From Anodontia alba (Eukaryota; Mollusca; Bivalvia; Lucinida; Lucinidae), in assembly GCA_964016985.1 (NCBI GenBank), contig OZ024828.1:25421543-25485542 (forward strand): a stretch of 64,000 bases of DNA, in the 5' to 3' direction. The notes beneath the pieces are model-generated. The model worked only from the letters and a program-made list of their open reading frames with translations, did not search any database and was not told the DNA's origin. Shown in pieces: positions 1 to 11,203 of this stretch; position 1 is the first letter of the stretch; every line of letters starts with the position of its first letter. The position numbers and the translations under genes are program-made.

Positions 1-448
1 CTTCCTCTTCTATGGTACAGATGCTCTTGTAACGTGTCATTTTCGGAATTCTGTTACTATCGCCAGAACTGCTCGCCGACCTAACGCTAAACACAAATGG
101 GGTCCTATCCCAGTCCAATAGTATCAACTTACGATTCGAACGCCCCTTGTTTTTCACTATTTCTTTCATTTTTGTCATTTCCTCTTCCGTTGAAGGACTG
201 TCAGACGCAAATGAAGTACCTCCTAACATAGTTTTTCTATCTGTTTTTGATTTACAACCTTGCAATTTTGAACGCTTTACTTTTACATGTCTCTTTCTAT
301 AATGCTTACATTGAGCTTTCGGCGAGTCATTGTCCTGCGACATCGGTATTTTAATTTTTCTTACATGTTGTTCTTGTGTTTCCGTTAATTGTTTATTTTT
401 ATTCTCATTTAACAAGAAAGTATCATTTATACCTTTGACAGGCTCCAT
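1..448 (-). CDS. Unrecognised protein, N-terminal part, runs off the window
   Basis: An open frame of 149 codons starts at an ATG (448-446) and continues without a stop to base 1. The product is rich in Lys, Arg, Ser and Glu (KHYRKRHVKVKRSK near residue 48), polar and without membrane segments, and becomes more ordered near the edge (LILLDWDRTPFVFSV, then TRYKSICTIEEE). I do not recognise a family. Codon use is not repeat-like, and 149 stop-free codons in such AT-rich DNA is unlikely by chance. It could be the first coding exon of a minus-strand gene or a domesticated element. No good splice acceptor lies just upstream, which favours the ATG as the start. Confidence 0.45.
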   Translation of the reverse strand, partial: MEPVKGINDTFLLNENKNKQLTETQEQHVRKIKIPMSQDNDSPKAQCKHYRKRHVKVKRSKLQGCKSKTDRKTMLGGTSFASDSPSTEEEMTKMKEIVKNKGRSNRKLILLDWDRTPFVFSVRSASSSGDSNRIPKMTRYKSICTIEEE

Positions 449-1236
449 GTTAATCCAGTTTTATTAAACACAGTTTTTTTTTCTAATTCAGTAAATTTTA
501 CAGATTAAATAGCACGGTACAATACCCATACGTTTATTCAGTAACAATGATGTAGATATTTCAACTCAGATAATACATTTTATTAAAATGCCCAATTACC
601 TATGTTATTCATTTGTTAAATTGGTCTCATCAACAGGTTGCTGATTGTATGGTTATCCATAAGTGTATTTGTTAACATCAGGGACACTTGTACAAATAAT
701 TTTTAGAATGCGTTATCCACTGTAATTGTTACATTGGGTTCTATCGCATAAGAAAACACAATACCTGACACAGACACAACATTTGCAATGTAATAGAAGA
801 TATTCCTCATAAAATTTCCTTTTGATCATTCTGCTACTGATCTGGCTGATTAAAGTTCACAGATTCGTGTGGATACTAATAATTCTGACTCCTTTCTCTT
901 CGACTTGGTTAAAGTATGAGGGAGTAATAAATGAACTAGTAATAAAATACTTATCAATTACGAAAATGTCTAGAAATCTAACATTTGTCTCTGTTTTGTG
1001 GAAATTATTGATTGATTGCTGCTGGAGTCTCAGAATGCGATTCTGTTAATTGTATCGAAAGCGCAAATGCCGATATTTTTTGTCATATCTGATGATTTTG
1101 TGCTGTTGTAAATCTAATGGGTCGTTGGGTTATAACATATCATCATTACTGTTAACGCTTTTTCAATCTTATATAATGAATGTCATCAGGGTATCTAGAA
1201 ACGCATAATGAGGTACACCATACAAAAAGGTATCTT
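449..1236. other. No gene seen; AT-rich intergenic DNA
   Basis: This stretch would be 5' flank of the minus-strand open frame at 1-448. Short frames (for example 822-1049) have no domain character. I see no repeat that recurs elsewhere in the window. Confidence 0.5.
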
Positions 1237-1727
1237 TCTGACATAGCTCCAGCTAAGATGGGGTATCAGGTAAATATTTTTTTTTTTCCATGGAAACATA
1301 TGTTGAGGGTACTCGTTAGTAGCGCCTCAGTGAGTCGCTTCTAATGAATAGCCACAACATATATTTTCATAGAGATATAAAAACGTTTTATTAAATATTA
1401 TATAGGAAAACATGCCTATATAATTTTGACTCCCTTAAACCCCACTTTTAAATAGTAAAACTGGGGTTTACAGGGGTATACATTATTTTTCTTATTTCTG
1501 CTCAAAACATAGATTGTGGGTACTCGTTAGAACCGCCTCGGCGAGGTGGTTCTAACGAGTACCTACAATCTATGTTTTGAGCAGAAATTTGAAAAATATC
1601 AGAGGTTTTTATCTGAAAATTTTCAGTTTTTGGAGGTGAAATTTTCTGCATATTTGCATAGGCGTGTTTTCGTAATGGTATCGATACGTTTTGGTTGAAA
1701 AAAGTGCCTTATCTGGAGTTGTGTTTG
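1237..1727. mobile_element. MITE family B, interrupted by a family A MITE
   Basis: The left part (1237-1404) starts with an AGCTCCAG-type terminal repeat and carries the palindrome around GGGTACTCGTTAG. The right end (1678-1727) has the family B tail: a TTTTGGTTGAAAAAAGTGCC stretch followed by CTTATCTGGAG. The two parts are split by a complete family A element at 1405-1677, so A inserted after B. Confidence 0.7.
1405..1677 (+). mobile_element. Foldback MITE family A, copy 1 (nested in family B)
   Basis: Family A consensus (about 275 bp): terminal inverted repeat CATYACGAAAACAYGCC; a C-rich hairpin arm (AACCCCACTTTTA pairing with TAAAACTGGGGTT); a central near-perfect palindrome of about 90 bp around GTGGGTACTCGTTAGAACCG; a third small hairpin CTGAAAATTTTCAG; and the closing repeat ending CGTAATG. 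The elements have no coding capacity and so are non-autonomous. No clear target-site duplication is visible. The first bases of this copy are degraded. Confidence 0.85.
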
Positions 1728-2228
1728 AATACACGCGAAAAGATAAGATTCCGATCAGGCTCATATTTACGATGGATTAGATCAGGACTTTCACTTTTAT
1801 CCAGAAGTGCAATATAAAGGCTTCCTTCTGGTGAGGCTGTGAAATAAGTTGCTTGAACAGTCGGTGCGGATATGCGGGTTGATTTGTGTCTATGCTGTTT
1901 GAATATACGCTGGGAATTTCTGTGGCATGACACGGCACATTTAATTGAATACAGGATGCATCTTTACGACTTTACTTATCTCTTTTCGTTCTTTCCATCT
2001 TTCATCCAGGTGTCTATACTAAAAGGAAAACATTGCTCCATGAGGATGGAGGAGGGGTGGGGAACAAATCTTACCGTTTAGTTTAGACCACATTGTCCAT
2101 AGCTGAAAGTCTAACGACCATATATTTATTTATTTATTTATTTATCAACTGCTGTTATCTATAACTGAGTACATTGACTTAATTGATGGTCTTGGGACAA
2201 AAAAAAACCAATCTGATTACTTTGTCAT
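1728..2228. other. No gene seen; (TTTA)n near 2122-2145
   Basis: Two overlapping short frames on opposite strands (1709-1933 and 1872-2081) have no recognisable content. A short ATTT/TTTA microsatellite lies at about 2122-2145. Confidence 0.5.
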
Positions 2229-2407
2229 CATCACGAAAACATGCCTATGTGATTTTGACCCCCTTAAACCCCACTTTTATATAGTAAAACTTGGGTTTAC
2301 AGGGATATACATTATTTTTTTATTTCTGCTCAAAATCATAGATTGTGGGTTCTCATTAGAACCGCCTCTGTGAGGCGGTTCTAACGAGTACCCACAATCT
2401 ATGTTTT

Positions 2408-5400
2408 AGTTTAAACATATTTATTCAAATAAATCATATAACTGAACAATGCCACAATTTTACATAATCCAATCTAAAGGATCTGAACGAAAGCTAACAG
2501 CTTATTAAGTTCATCTCCTAATACATAAACTTGTAATATAGATAAGTGGGAAGCAGCAACACATGATAATTAATACTTATGATGGACAAAAACATTATAC
2601 CAGACAAGAAAACAACAAAAATATTTGAAGAAAAAAAAAAAAAAAAAAAAAAAACTACAAAAAAAAAAAAAAAAAAAAAAAAGAGATGAAAATAAGAAGA
2701 TGGAAGCGACATCCGGCAAAGCCGATTTTAAAATTTCCTTTATTTCACACTTTTATATTCTTTTATCAAAGACGGGCTACGGACTTCTCCAGTGATAATG
2801 TACATAGATGACCTTAGTCTTCCGTTGTTAAGGCCGGGGAAGGAAGAAGTAAAGCAGGAAATCAGATACTGAACCTTTTACTATTCTCTATGAATATTTG
2901 AACCGCTGAAAAAATCTGATAATTTTGATTAATTGATAGTCGTTCATTGCCGTTTAGAAGAGTTCTTAATGTAATGTTAGGTATTGTGGTCAGTCTTCGG
3001 AATAGTTCATTTCTCTGGGCATTAAATCTTCCACAAGTGAAAAGATAATGATATGCATTTTCTATTGCCGCTCCGCATGCACATGCTGGTGATTCTATTA
3101 TGTTCTTTAAGTACAAATCATTGTTTAGGGAGCTACAGCCTGTTCGGAGTCGCGTGTGCAGAATTTGGACCTTCCTTTTTCCGTGATAAAAATATTTTGG
3201 TACCTTTGACTTATCTCGATTTAAAAATGATTTAAATGAGTGCAGTGAACTAATTTGTTTAGCGGTTCCAGGTAAATTATTCCAATCTCTTATAACTGAT
3301 GGCACAAATGACGAATAATAAAGTTGTGTTCGACAGTTTATCGTAGTATAGTCATCTGCGTTCCGTAGATTATATCTGGAAGTTTCACTAACTGATGGGG
3401 GAACAAGAGACGAAAGGTAAGGCGGAGTTAAGTCGTGTTGCATTTTGAAAAATAAATTTAGTTTATGTTTGGATCGTCTGTCTTGTAAAGATTGCCACCC
3501 GATTTCTTGGTATAAAGCTTGTAATGATACTAAAATTGTTGATCCTGTAGCAATTCGTGCTGCCTCATTTTGAATTTTATCTAGCTCTTGTTTTTCGTAC
3601 TGAGTGCAATTATCCCATACCATGTTGCCATATTCCAAAATAGGTCGAATAAAAGATAAATAAATAGTTTCCAAAGATTTTCTATCGAGACTAAATTTCA
3701 ATCTTCGCATAATATTTATTCTCTGCCAGGCCTTTACTTTTATGTATTCTATATGAGTATGCCAAGAACAATCGCTAGACAGAAATATACCCAAATGTTT
3801 GTGTGAATTGACCTCAGTAATTTGGTTATTTTCCATGTAAATGTACGGGTGGTTTGGTTTATTAACTTTTCGAGAAATTATCAAGGATTCGGTCTTCAAA
3901 GGGTTAAATGTAACCAGCCATTTTTTTGCCCATGTTGAAATTTTGTGAATATCAGAATTTAAAACTTCAGCTGTTGTTAATGGGTTTTCGACTATCATAT
4001 ACAGAGTTGTATCATCGGCAAATAATCTTATGTTTGAAGCAATGTCGGAAACTATATCATTGATAAATAAAAGAAATAGTAATGGTCCTAATATAGAGCC
4101 TTGAGGCACGCCAGCTTTTACAGTTACCCAATTAGACATGACACCAGGCAATACTACCCTCTGTTTTCGATTTTTTAGGTAGTCTTTGAACCAATTTAGG
4201 GCAGTGCCTGTGATACCAGCTGCCTTTAATTTACATAACAGTCCATTGTGCCAAACCCGATCAAAAGCTTTGCTGATATCACAGAACACTACCCTAACCT
4301 CCTTACCAGAGTCCAAGGCTTCACAGAAAGTGTCATAAAGATATGTCAGCTGATTAGTAGTCGAATCGCCGGGAATGAAGCCTGACTGGAACGGTGTCAA
4401 GATATTATTGTCCATGAGATGATTATATAGATACTTAAAAACTAATCTTTCAAATACTTTATCCACGGTACTTAGTAAGGAAATTGGCCTATAATTTGAG
4501 ACAAGAGATGAATCGCCTTGTTTGGGGATGGGAGTAATATGAGATCTTTTCCATGTGTCAGGAACGTGCCCTGTTGATAATGATTGATTAAAAAGATTAC
4601 AAAGAGGTTCTGCTATACAATCCGCAAGTTCCTTTAGAATTCTGTTGTTAATGCCATCTGGCCCTGCAGCTTTCCCCAGTGGAAGAGATTTCAGAACTGA
4701 CGTTACTTCGTTTGGGCTCAAAGCTATATTTTCAATGCGAGAATTGAGAATGTAATCAGCAATTACGGGTATTTCTACGTTTTCGTCATCTACAACCGTT
4801 TGATCACGAAAATAATTATTCAGTAAGTCTGCTTTCTCCATTTCATCAGTTAATATAGTATTTTCACTTTGCAGTGGTGGAATAGTTCGCGAGTTTTCTG
4901 GGGTTATAAAAGATTTTAATGTGGCCCACCAATTTTTAGGAGAATTTTGTTCAGATTTTAATTTATCAGCTAATTTGTCAATATGAGCTTGTTTGGATGT
5001 ACGAATTAATGCAGTAGTTTCGTTTCTGTATTTCCTAAATTTACGCCATATAACTGGGTCATTTGTAATTCGAGCTTTTTTATATAATCGTTTTCGTTTA
5101 CGAATTTGCCTTTTCACATTAGATGTTATCCATGGGGGTTCTGCTGGTTTTACTTTCACCATTCTGTTCGGGATACACTGTTTGGATATAGAAATTATGT
5201 GATCTGTTACGTTGGTCGCATAGTTATTAACATTTTCGTCTTTTAAATTATTCCAATCCGTCATTAAAGCTTTTTCCCTTAGCAGAGCATAATTACCTTT
5301 TTCATATATCCAAATATGTCGATTAAAACATTTATGTTTTGGTTTTGTAAAATTCATAATGCCAAATACTGGACAATGATAACGAGTATCCTGAGATAGA

Positions 5401-5444
5401 AAAGGATCACCTACTCCACTCAAAATAATGCTATTCTTATTGCT
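2408..5444 (-). mobile_element. 5'-truncated non-LTR retrotransposon (jockey/CR1 type)
   Basis: This insert in a family A MITE is bounded by the 11-bp direct repeat ATCTATGTTTT (2397-2407 and 5445-5455), a target-site duplication. It is truncated inside the endonuclease domain at its 5' end, as in target-primed reverse transcription. Below the ORF stop at 2862 lies about 450 bp of 3' region. This contains two long A tracts on the + strand (about 2630-2682), meaning T tracts in the element, and ends in an AATAAATATGTTTAAA-like sequence rather than a long poly-A tail. Confidence 0.9.
2862..5444 (-). CDS. Endonuclease C-terminus plus reverse transcriptase of a jockey/CR1-type LINE
   Basis: This is the polyprotein that copies the element RNA at nicked target DNA. 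The frame is open from the 5' truncation point to the stop at 2862. A nominal TTG at 5423 is not a real start, because the frame continues upstream to the insertion boundary. Visible parts in order: the end of the APE-type endonuclease (the YHCPVFG motif, usually SDHxPV, near residue 16); a linker rich in Arg/Lys; then reverse transcriptase from about residue 240, with GPDGINN, the NYRPISLLS motif, FCDISKAFDRVWH, the AGVPQGSILGPLLF block and the catalytic FADDTTLY. A cysteine/histidine segment (CACG...YHYLFTC) lies near the C-terminus. There is no frameshift or stop over about 860 codons, so the copy is young. The missing endonuclease N-terminus and promoter make it immobile on its own. Confidence 0.92.
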   Translation of the reverse strand, partial: SNKNSIILSGVGDPFLSQDTRYHCPVFGIMNFTKPKHKCFNRHIWIYEKGNYALLREKALMTDWNNLKDENVNNYATNVTDHIISISKQCIPNRMVKVKPAEPPWITSNVKRQIRKRKRLYKKARITNDPVIWRKFRKYRNETTALIRTSKQAHIDKLADKLKSEQNSPKNWWATLKSFITPENSRTIPPLQSENTILTDEMEKADLLNNYFRDQTVVDDENVEIPVIADYILNSRIENIALSPNEVTSVLKSLPLGKAAGPDGINNRILKELADCIAEPLCNLFNQSLSTGHVPDTWKRSHITPIPKQGDSSLVSNYRPISLLSTVDKVFERLVFKYLYNHLMDNNILTPFQSGFIPGDSTTNQLTYLYDTFCEALDSGKEVRVVFCDISKAFDRVWHNGLLCKLKAAGITGTALNWFKDYLKNRKQRVVLPGVMSNWVTVKAGVPQGSILGPLLFLLFINDIVSDIASNIRLFADDTTLYMIVENPLTTAEVLNSDIHKISTWAKKWLVTFNPLKTESLIISRKVNKPNHPYIYMENNQITEVNSHKHLGIFLSSDCSWHTHIEYIKVKAWQRINIMRRLKFSLDRKSLETIYLSFIRPILEYGNMVWDNCTQYEKQELDKIQNEAARIATGSTILVSLQALYQEIGWQSLQDRRSKHKLNLFFKMQHDLTPPYLSSLVPPSVSETSRYNLRNADDYTTINCRTQLYYSSFVPSVIRDWNNLPGTAKQISSLHSFKSFLNRDKSKVPKYFYHGKRKVQILHTRLRTGCSSLNNDLYLKNIIESPACACGAAIENAYHYLFTCGRFNAQRNELFRRLTTIPNITLRTLLNGNERLSINQNYQIFSAVQIFIENSKRFSI

Positions 5445-5554
5445 ATCTATGTTTTGAGCAGAAATATGAAGAATATCGGAGTTTTTTATCTGAAAATTTT
5501 CAGTTTTTGGAGATGAAAATTTCTATATATTTGAATAGGCGTGTTTTCGTAATG

Positions 5555-5700
5555 TGTTCTTGCCATGAGGAAGTGGAATGTGATATTGAAATGTGCAGGG
5601 GAAGGGCCTAACTAATGTTGTGAGGATTGTGATTCTAACCCCATTGCTGAAAATGTATCAATAAAATATGTTTATACTTGTCAGTTTTAATTACATAATA

Positions 5701-5753
<53 letters not shown>

Positions 5754-6590
5754 TGCCATAAGCTTTCAGAGAAACGTAGAACCTTTAAGTAAATCCGACT
5801 GTTTTTGTTACGAATTTGACTGGATGCTTTAGCAAAACGAATAACCTGACAAATATATAAATCGTAAGATGCAACACGTACTACATCGTCATCTGAGGTT
5901 TTACATGGCTAATCAAATTAACACTTATTTGTCAAATGATTATACTTGTACAATTCCCACAAACGAGGTTATATTTTACAAGTGCTAGCTTTGTTAAGTT
6001 GAAGTTCTTCAAGGCTACCATTTCTTTACAGCAGTAATGTGAACAAAAGAATGGAGAAATTATCTATCAAGATACCCAGGAAATGCCACGATCACGAAGC
6101 ACAGCCTTCCCGAGGCACCAAGAAAAGGAGATGTCAGGAACGAACAATGGCAAAATGAACGTTACGTATGAGACAACCAACGCACGAAAACAGAACTGCA
6201 ACAGAAAAATCCCTTTGAATGGTCAGTAGAAGAACTATTGGATGGCTGAAACCAGTTTCATAGCCAGTTCCGTCGTTGTAATTCTTCTTTGTTTGTGCGA
6301 CCGTGGTTTCATATGTGGTGTTTGAGTTGTTATTGTTTTTTTCTCATCGACCCTTCTTTGGGTACCTCTGGAAGTCTGTGATTCGTGATTGTGTCATTTA
6401 TGGGGACCTTCACTTGTATTATACCAGCGCGAACCCTCACCCTTAATTCGGATGGAGCTCCTGATTGAAAAAAACATACGTTTTCTGAAAAGTGATCTTC
6501 TTCCTAATCAGTGGAACATCACAGCGAAACACATATAATCATAAACACTGTGGTTTAAAAACGCAAAGAGCTTAATGGCAATTGGCGCAT
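5555..6590. other. No gene seen; long (TTA)n microsatellite
   Basis: A pure TTA/ATT microsatellite of about 50 bp lies at about 5700-5750. The rest is unique-looking AT-rich DNA without a convincing frame or repeat. Confidence 0.6.
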
Positions 6591-6593
6591 GAA

Positions 6594-7376
6594 CGCATGT
6601 ATCAATGTCCTGTTTATGTTTTTCTTGTGTTCTGGTTTCAGAACACAAGAAAACCACAAACAGGACATTGATACATGTGTTCATGTGAGACCAGAACACA
6701 AGAAAAACCACAAACAGGACATTGATGCATGTGTTCATGTGAAACCAGAACACAAGAAAACCACAAAACAGGACATTAATACATGTGTTCCTGTGAGACC
6801 AAAACACAAGAAAACCACAAAACAGGACATTGATACATGTGTTCATGTGAGACCAGAACACAAGAAAAACCTCAAACAGGACATTGATGCATGTGTTCAT
6901 GTGAAACCAGAACACAAGAAAACCACAAAACAGGACATTAATACATATGTTCATGTGAAACCAGAACACAAGAAAACAGGACATTAATACATGTGTTCAT
7001 GTGAGACCAGAACACAAGAAAACCACAAACAGGACATTGATACATGTGTTCATGTGAGACCAGAACACAAGAAAAACCACAAACAGGACATTGATGCATG
7101 TGTTCATGTGAAACCAGAACACAAGAAAACCACAAAACAGGACATTAATACATGTGTTCATGTGAGACCAGAACACAAGAAAACCACAAACAGGACATTG
7201 ATACATGTGTTCATGTGAGACCAGAACACAAGAAAAACCACAAACAGGACATTGATGCATGTGTTCATGTGAAACCAGAACACAAGAAAACCACAAAACA
7301 GGACATTGATACATGTGTTCGTGTGAAACCAGAACATAGGAAAACCACAAACAGGACTTTGATGCACGTGTTCATG
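6594..7376. repeat. 54-bp tandem array, 162-bp higher-order unit, inverted first unit
   Basis: About 14 direct units of 53-54 bp each contain the stretch CACAAACAGGACATTGATAC or a variant. The GGACATT landmarks recur at 54-bp spacing from 6665 (6719, 6773, 6827, 6881 and so on to 7356). Three unit types alternate (ATTGATACATG, ATTGATGCATG, ATTAATACATG), giving a 162-bp higher order. One junction (6935 to 6981) has lost 8 bp. The array starts with an inverted unit (6597-6645), so its left edge is a hairpin. Because 54 is a multiple of three, long frames exist on both strands (18-residue repeats such as PEHKKNHKQDIDACVHVK). I regard these as by-products of the period, not genes. Confidence 0.9.
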
Positions 7377-7678
7377 CGTGAACCTTCTGAAACAGACTAC
7401 AAAGGAGCCGTCATTCAGTCTGAGGACCTATTTAACGTCGTGCAATTAAAGTGGCCAACTTATAAACCATAATCGGATTGATAACCTTGTATACAGTTTG
7501 TCTAAGAATATCCAAGTTGTAACCTGTCCTTTTGTAGCGAGTAACAGTACTTTTAAATTGTTCGAAACACAAAGCCTCCGTTGTTACAAAACAAACAAAA
7601 ATCTATAACAAGGGTATGTGTCCACAATTTTTACCCATCTATATAACAATTATTTGAGTGTACAAATTAGTAGCTAAT

Positions 7679-7885
7679 TTAACTCTTATCATGCTGAATA
7701 AATTGCCACACCCACTTCTGGTTGTCGGGCAATCACACTACTTGATCCAGATTGTTAAACAAATTCACAAACTAAATGTCAAACAGCGTAGATCCAGATC
7801 AGTTGGCTTCTTCAGAAGCCAACTGATCTGGATCTACACTGTTTGAAAGGCAGGGTATATCCGGAACCATCAGGACCAGGGTTAA
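7679..7885 (+). mobile_element. piggyBac-like MITE, family P, copy 1
   Basis: Family P consensus (about 215 bp): TTAACCCTTGTCCTGCTGAA at the left and its inverted complement at the right, so CCCTTG...CAAGGG flanked by TTAA. It has a central palindrome GATCCAGATCAGTTGGCTTC and its complement, inside GCAAACAGTG...CACTGTTTGC. TTAA targets and CCY/GGG ends are typical of piggyBac. No transposase is encoded. This copy has diverged ends (AACTCTTATCATGCTG). Confidence 0.75.
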
Positions 7886-9428
7886 TATAAGTATTATTAA
7901 GAAAACACGGAAATGGACACTAGCTTTCTAACAACATTAAAAGTATAAGATTTATGGTCTGGGAAAGAAAAAAAACTGTAAAAAGCACTCCTTGGAACGG
8001 TCAGCTGAAACAACTACTTGGGGTTAAACTAGTTTTTTACTCGAACGAAGCATTGCCATTAAAGAAAGAGGCAATATAGAAAAAGAAAAAGTATGTCTAT
8101 CAGGATAGAACATTCCAAGCCAAAAATTTTGATACAAGTTGGATCAAAATCTACCAGCAAATAAGGAAGTTATTGGAGTTTAAATATTTGAAAACCAACT
8201 GTCATGGCAGCCGCCATTCTTAGGCTTCGTGACGCCACTCAGCCTAAATTAGATGTGCATAATTAAAATAAACAGCATATAGAAGGATAATTTGTCTTAA
8301 AGTTTCTGAACATGTTTTCCTAATGTGGTAAACAATTTATTTTTTTTAAAAACAAATTCTTTAGTTATAAAAAAATAATGCAAATTTTAAAGTTTAAAAA
8401 TTCTTGAAATCTCATTAAGTATTCAAAATGGCGGTCCAAATGTCGGTTATTTTAAACCCTTCAAACAATAATATCTTCGTTATTGATTGATCGATTATGA
8501 TCAAACTTGTATCATTTTTACGGTTTGTTAAGCTCCTCGTTGTGGAATATGTTTTATATTAAGGTTGCATTCCCCTTTAATTCTGTTACTGTTCAAAATG
8601 ACAACCACATGCTGGGTTGGCATATGGCCTTCTTCTTCATCAATAAACCTCACAGCAAATCACAAATAGTCATAAAACCCCAATGAAACAAAAATGAGGG
8701 TACAATAACAATCTGAAGCCTTAGCAAAGAAAACCATTGTTTTAGCCACAATTTGCCCGACCATAAACACCAATATAGTCATGCGCCAACATTCTGAAAT
8801 AGATTGAGTAAGGACCGTCATTGAGTCTGAGGTCTGGTGCATCTCTGTGCAAATAAAGAAGGAAGCACTTGTAAACAAGCAGCTTGATTCTCACCGACAT
8901 CATAACATGACTAGGTTTGTGGCATTTTCTACACTGTCTACTAGTGAACATCAAAATAAATTTATGCAGCAATAACGAAGATTTTGTTTGAAAGAAAGGA
9001 ATTGTTTTATTGAATATTACAAAAACAATGCTCCCTTTTTGAGTAAAACCTACTACTACACGTCCACGCGGGCCGAATAAATGTACTCAACAGCAAAAGA
9101 AATGTATAGTTTTACGCTTTCATTTTACCTTGATAAGATAAAAATAATTTACTTTTTATTTATTATATAGATTTCTCTATGCATGGCTTATAATTTTGCA
9201 GCATTTTAGTTTCAAAATTCTATTTGTCGAACACTTTATGCTGAGTTTTGTCAAAGAATAATAATAATAATAAATAAAAAGATAAAATCACAAGAACCCA
9301 ATTTTCATTTCGATTGTGCTGCATGCAAGTTCATCATGATGTAATAACAACACAAACGGTGTAAAACATTAGAAAATTGGACTCTTTTGCAGTTTTATCG
9401 CATACGCAAAAAAAAATGTATTTTCCGA

Positions 9429-9459
<31 letters not shown>

Positions 9460-9944
9460 GGTTTAAGTTTTAGAAAAATCGTCTTAATTATCACTTTTTA
9501 GGTTAATGTGGTACTGTGGACATAATACCAAGTAAGATTATGGACAAACGAACCGTTTAAAACAAGCTTTTGAAATTTGTCTGTATTTTGCTTGCTTTGG
9601 TATTTGCACATTCAAGGCTGATAAAAAGGTTTTCGTGGCAAACACTTGCCTCCAAAAACACTATACTGCACTTCATGATAAAGATGCAACATGAATTTAA
9701 TTTAATTCAATTCTGTTCAGTAGCCTCACGGATCCAGCATTATTTTAAGCACATCAAGAGTTACGTCCCTTTATTAGCCCATTCAATTTGATTGCGACCG
9801 TTTACCCTTGAATACAACCTGAACTTGAGTGTGCCTTCAATTCCTTTTACGGCAGAGTGCAAAGATTATCTCATATCTGCGGCATTTTCACAAAGGGACA
9901 TAACTTAAACATCTCTCCGTACTTCATCAAAGTGCAGGTTTTAT
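7886..9944. other. No gene seen; poly-T tract
   Basis: This is AT-rich DNA with a T tract at about 9429-9460 and a short AAT repeat at about 9260-9275. Small frames at 8660-8972 and 9570-9791 have no domain signature. Conserved host coding is not evident. Confidence 0.5.
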
Positions 9945-10322
9945 CATTACGAAAACACGCCTATTAAAATATTTTGAAAATTTCACCCCAAATACTGAAA
10001 GTTTTCAGATAAAAATTCTGATATTTTTCATATTTCTGCTCAAAATATTGATTGTGGGTACTCGTTAGAACCGCCTTGGCCAGGCGGTTCTACCAAGTAC
10101 CTACAATCTATGTTTTTTTAGCAAAATAAGAAAAATAATGTATACCCCTGTACACCCCAGTTTTACTCTATAAAGTAAACCCCCTTAAACCCTACTTAAT
10201 ATAGTAAAACATAAATTGTGGGTACTCGTTAGAACCGCCTCGTAAACCCCTGTAAACCCAGTTTTACTATATAAAAGTGGGGTTTAATGGGGTCAAAATT
10301 ACATAGGTATGTTTTCGTGATG
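9945..10322 (-). mobile_element. Foldback MITE family A, copy 3, with internal partial duplication
   Basis: Both terminal repeats are present (CATTACGAAAACACGCC at the left, GTTTTCGTGATG at the right). The element is about 100 bp longer than usual. The C-rich arm and part of the central arm are duplicated (ACATAAATTGTGGGTACTCG recurs at about 10208), giving an extra half palindrome. Confidence 0.85.
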
Positions 10323-10388
10323 TCCTTCTGATATAATGATAAATTGAATTCCACAAGCCGATGCCAGTGGGTCGTGGGTTGTGCGTAC

Positions 10389-10594
10389 CATTACGAAAAC
10401 CTGCCTATTCAAATATAGAAAATTTCACCAACAAAACGAAAATTTTCACTTAAAAAAATTCTGATATTTTTCATATTTCTGCTCAAAACATAGATTACGG
10501 GTACTCGTTTGAACCGCCACAACGAGGCGGTTCTAACGAGTATCCACAATTTATGTTTTACTATATGAAAGTAGGGTTTAAGGGGGTCAAAATA
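10389..10594 (-). mobile_element. Foldback MITE family A, copy 4, right end lost
   Basis: The left terminal repeat and central palindrome are clear. The element stops after the TTTAAGGGGGTCAAAAT stretch without its right terminal repeat. Confidence 0.8.
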
Positions 10595-11203
10595 ATGCCA
10601 TGCCATGCAAACTCCATTACTAAAACATGAAGAGTTCCAATGAAACCGAGGTTCTGATTTGCATTCTCTTATGTCTTCAGTGTTTACAAGGGCAAGCTTT
10701 ATAGCTTTTATTGACGTCACTGCAGTTGCTGTTAAATGCTATACAAGCTGTAAACCAGTCTCTTCGTGCTCCACCATAATGCAGATTTTATTTTATAGTT
10801 CATTTTTATTATAATTTCCTTTAAACAATTGAGCCAATTCTTGGAAAATCGAATTCCGTTTATGTCGAACCTGGGGTGTAGGAGGGCGTATGCAGCCCTC
10901 AAACTCTACAGCTGCCATATCAATGAAACTGAAATTCTGATTGTCGTTCTCTTATGTGCTCGGTATTTTCAAGGACAACCTTTATAGATTTTATTTAGAT
11001 GATATTGGAAGCTTAAAACACAACTACTGTCAGAATCAAGTTCAGATAAACAAATTGCTCTTCAAAATGTGATACAAATTTATCTCGCTCTAAGTTAATT
11101 GAGATTGCTTTTCCTTCTACCTCAGTCTGTCTTCTTCTTTGCTTCATTCATGTCGTTTCTCCAAGGGACTTTCATAGCAAATCAGAACTTGGCATTTGTT
11201 TGA

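Larger units (their letters stand above)
2229..5554 (+). mobile_element. Foldback MITE family A, copy 2, split by a retrotransposon
   Basis: The left part (2229-2407) has the terminal repeat, the C-rich arm and almost all of the central palindrome. The right part resumes at 5445 with the ATCTATGTTTTGAGCAG stretch and runs to the CGTAATG end at 5554. The intervening 3.04 kb is a minus-strand jockey/CR1-type retrotransposon. Confidence 0.85.

Noticed and set aside
2518..2712. Phe-rich small protein on the minus strand
   Set aside because: It is the translation of the A/T tracts in the LINE 3' region.
6594..7376. CRISPR-like direct repeats
   Set aside because: Units are contiguous without unique spacers, and the window is animal DNA.
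6508..7472. Long overlapping frames on both strands in the 54-bp array, looking like repeat proteins
   Set aside because: They exist on both strands because the period is a multiple of three. An 8-bp deletion and 1-bp length differences break the frame, and no start, domain or splice context supports a gene.
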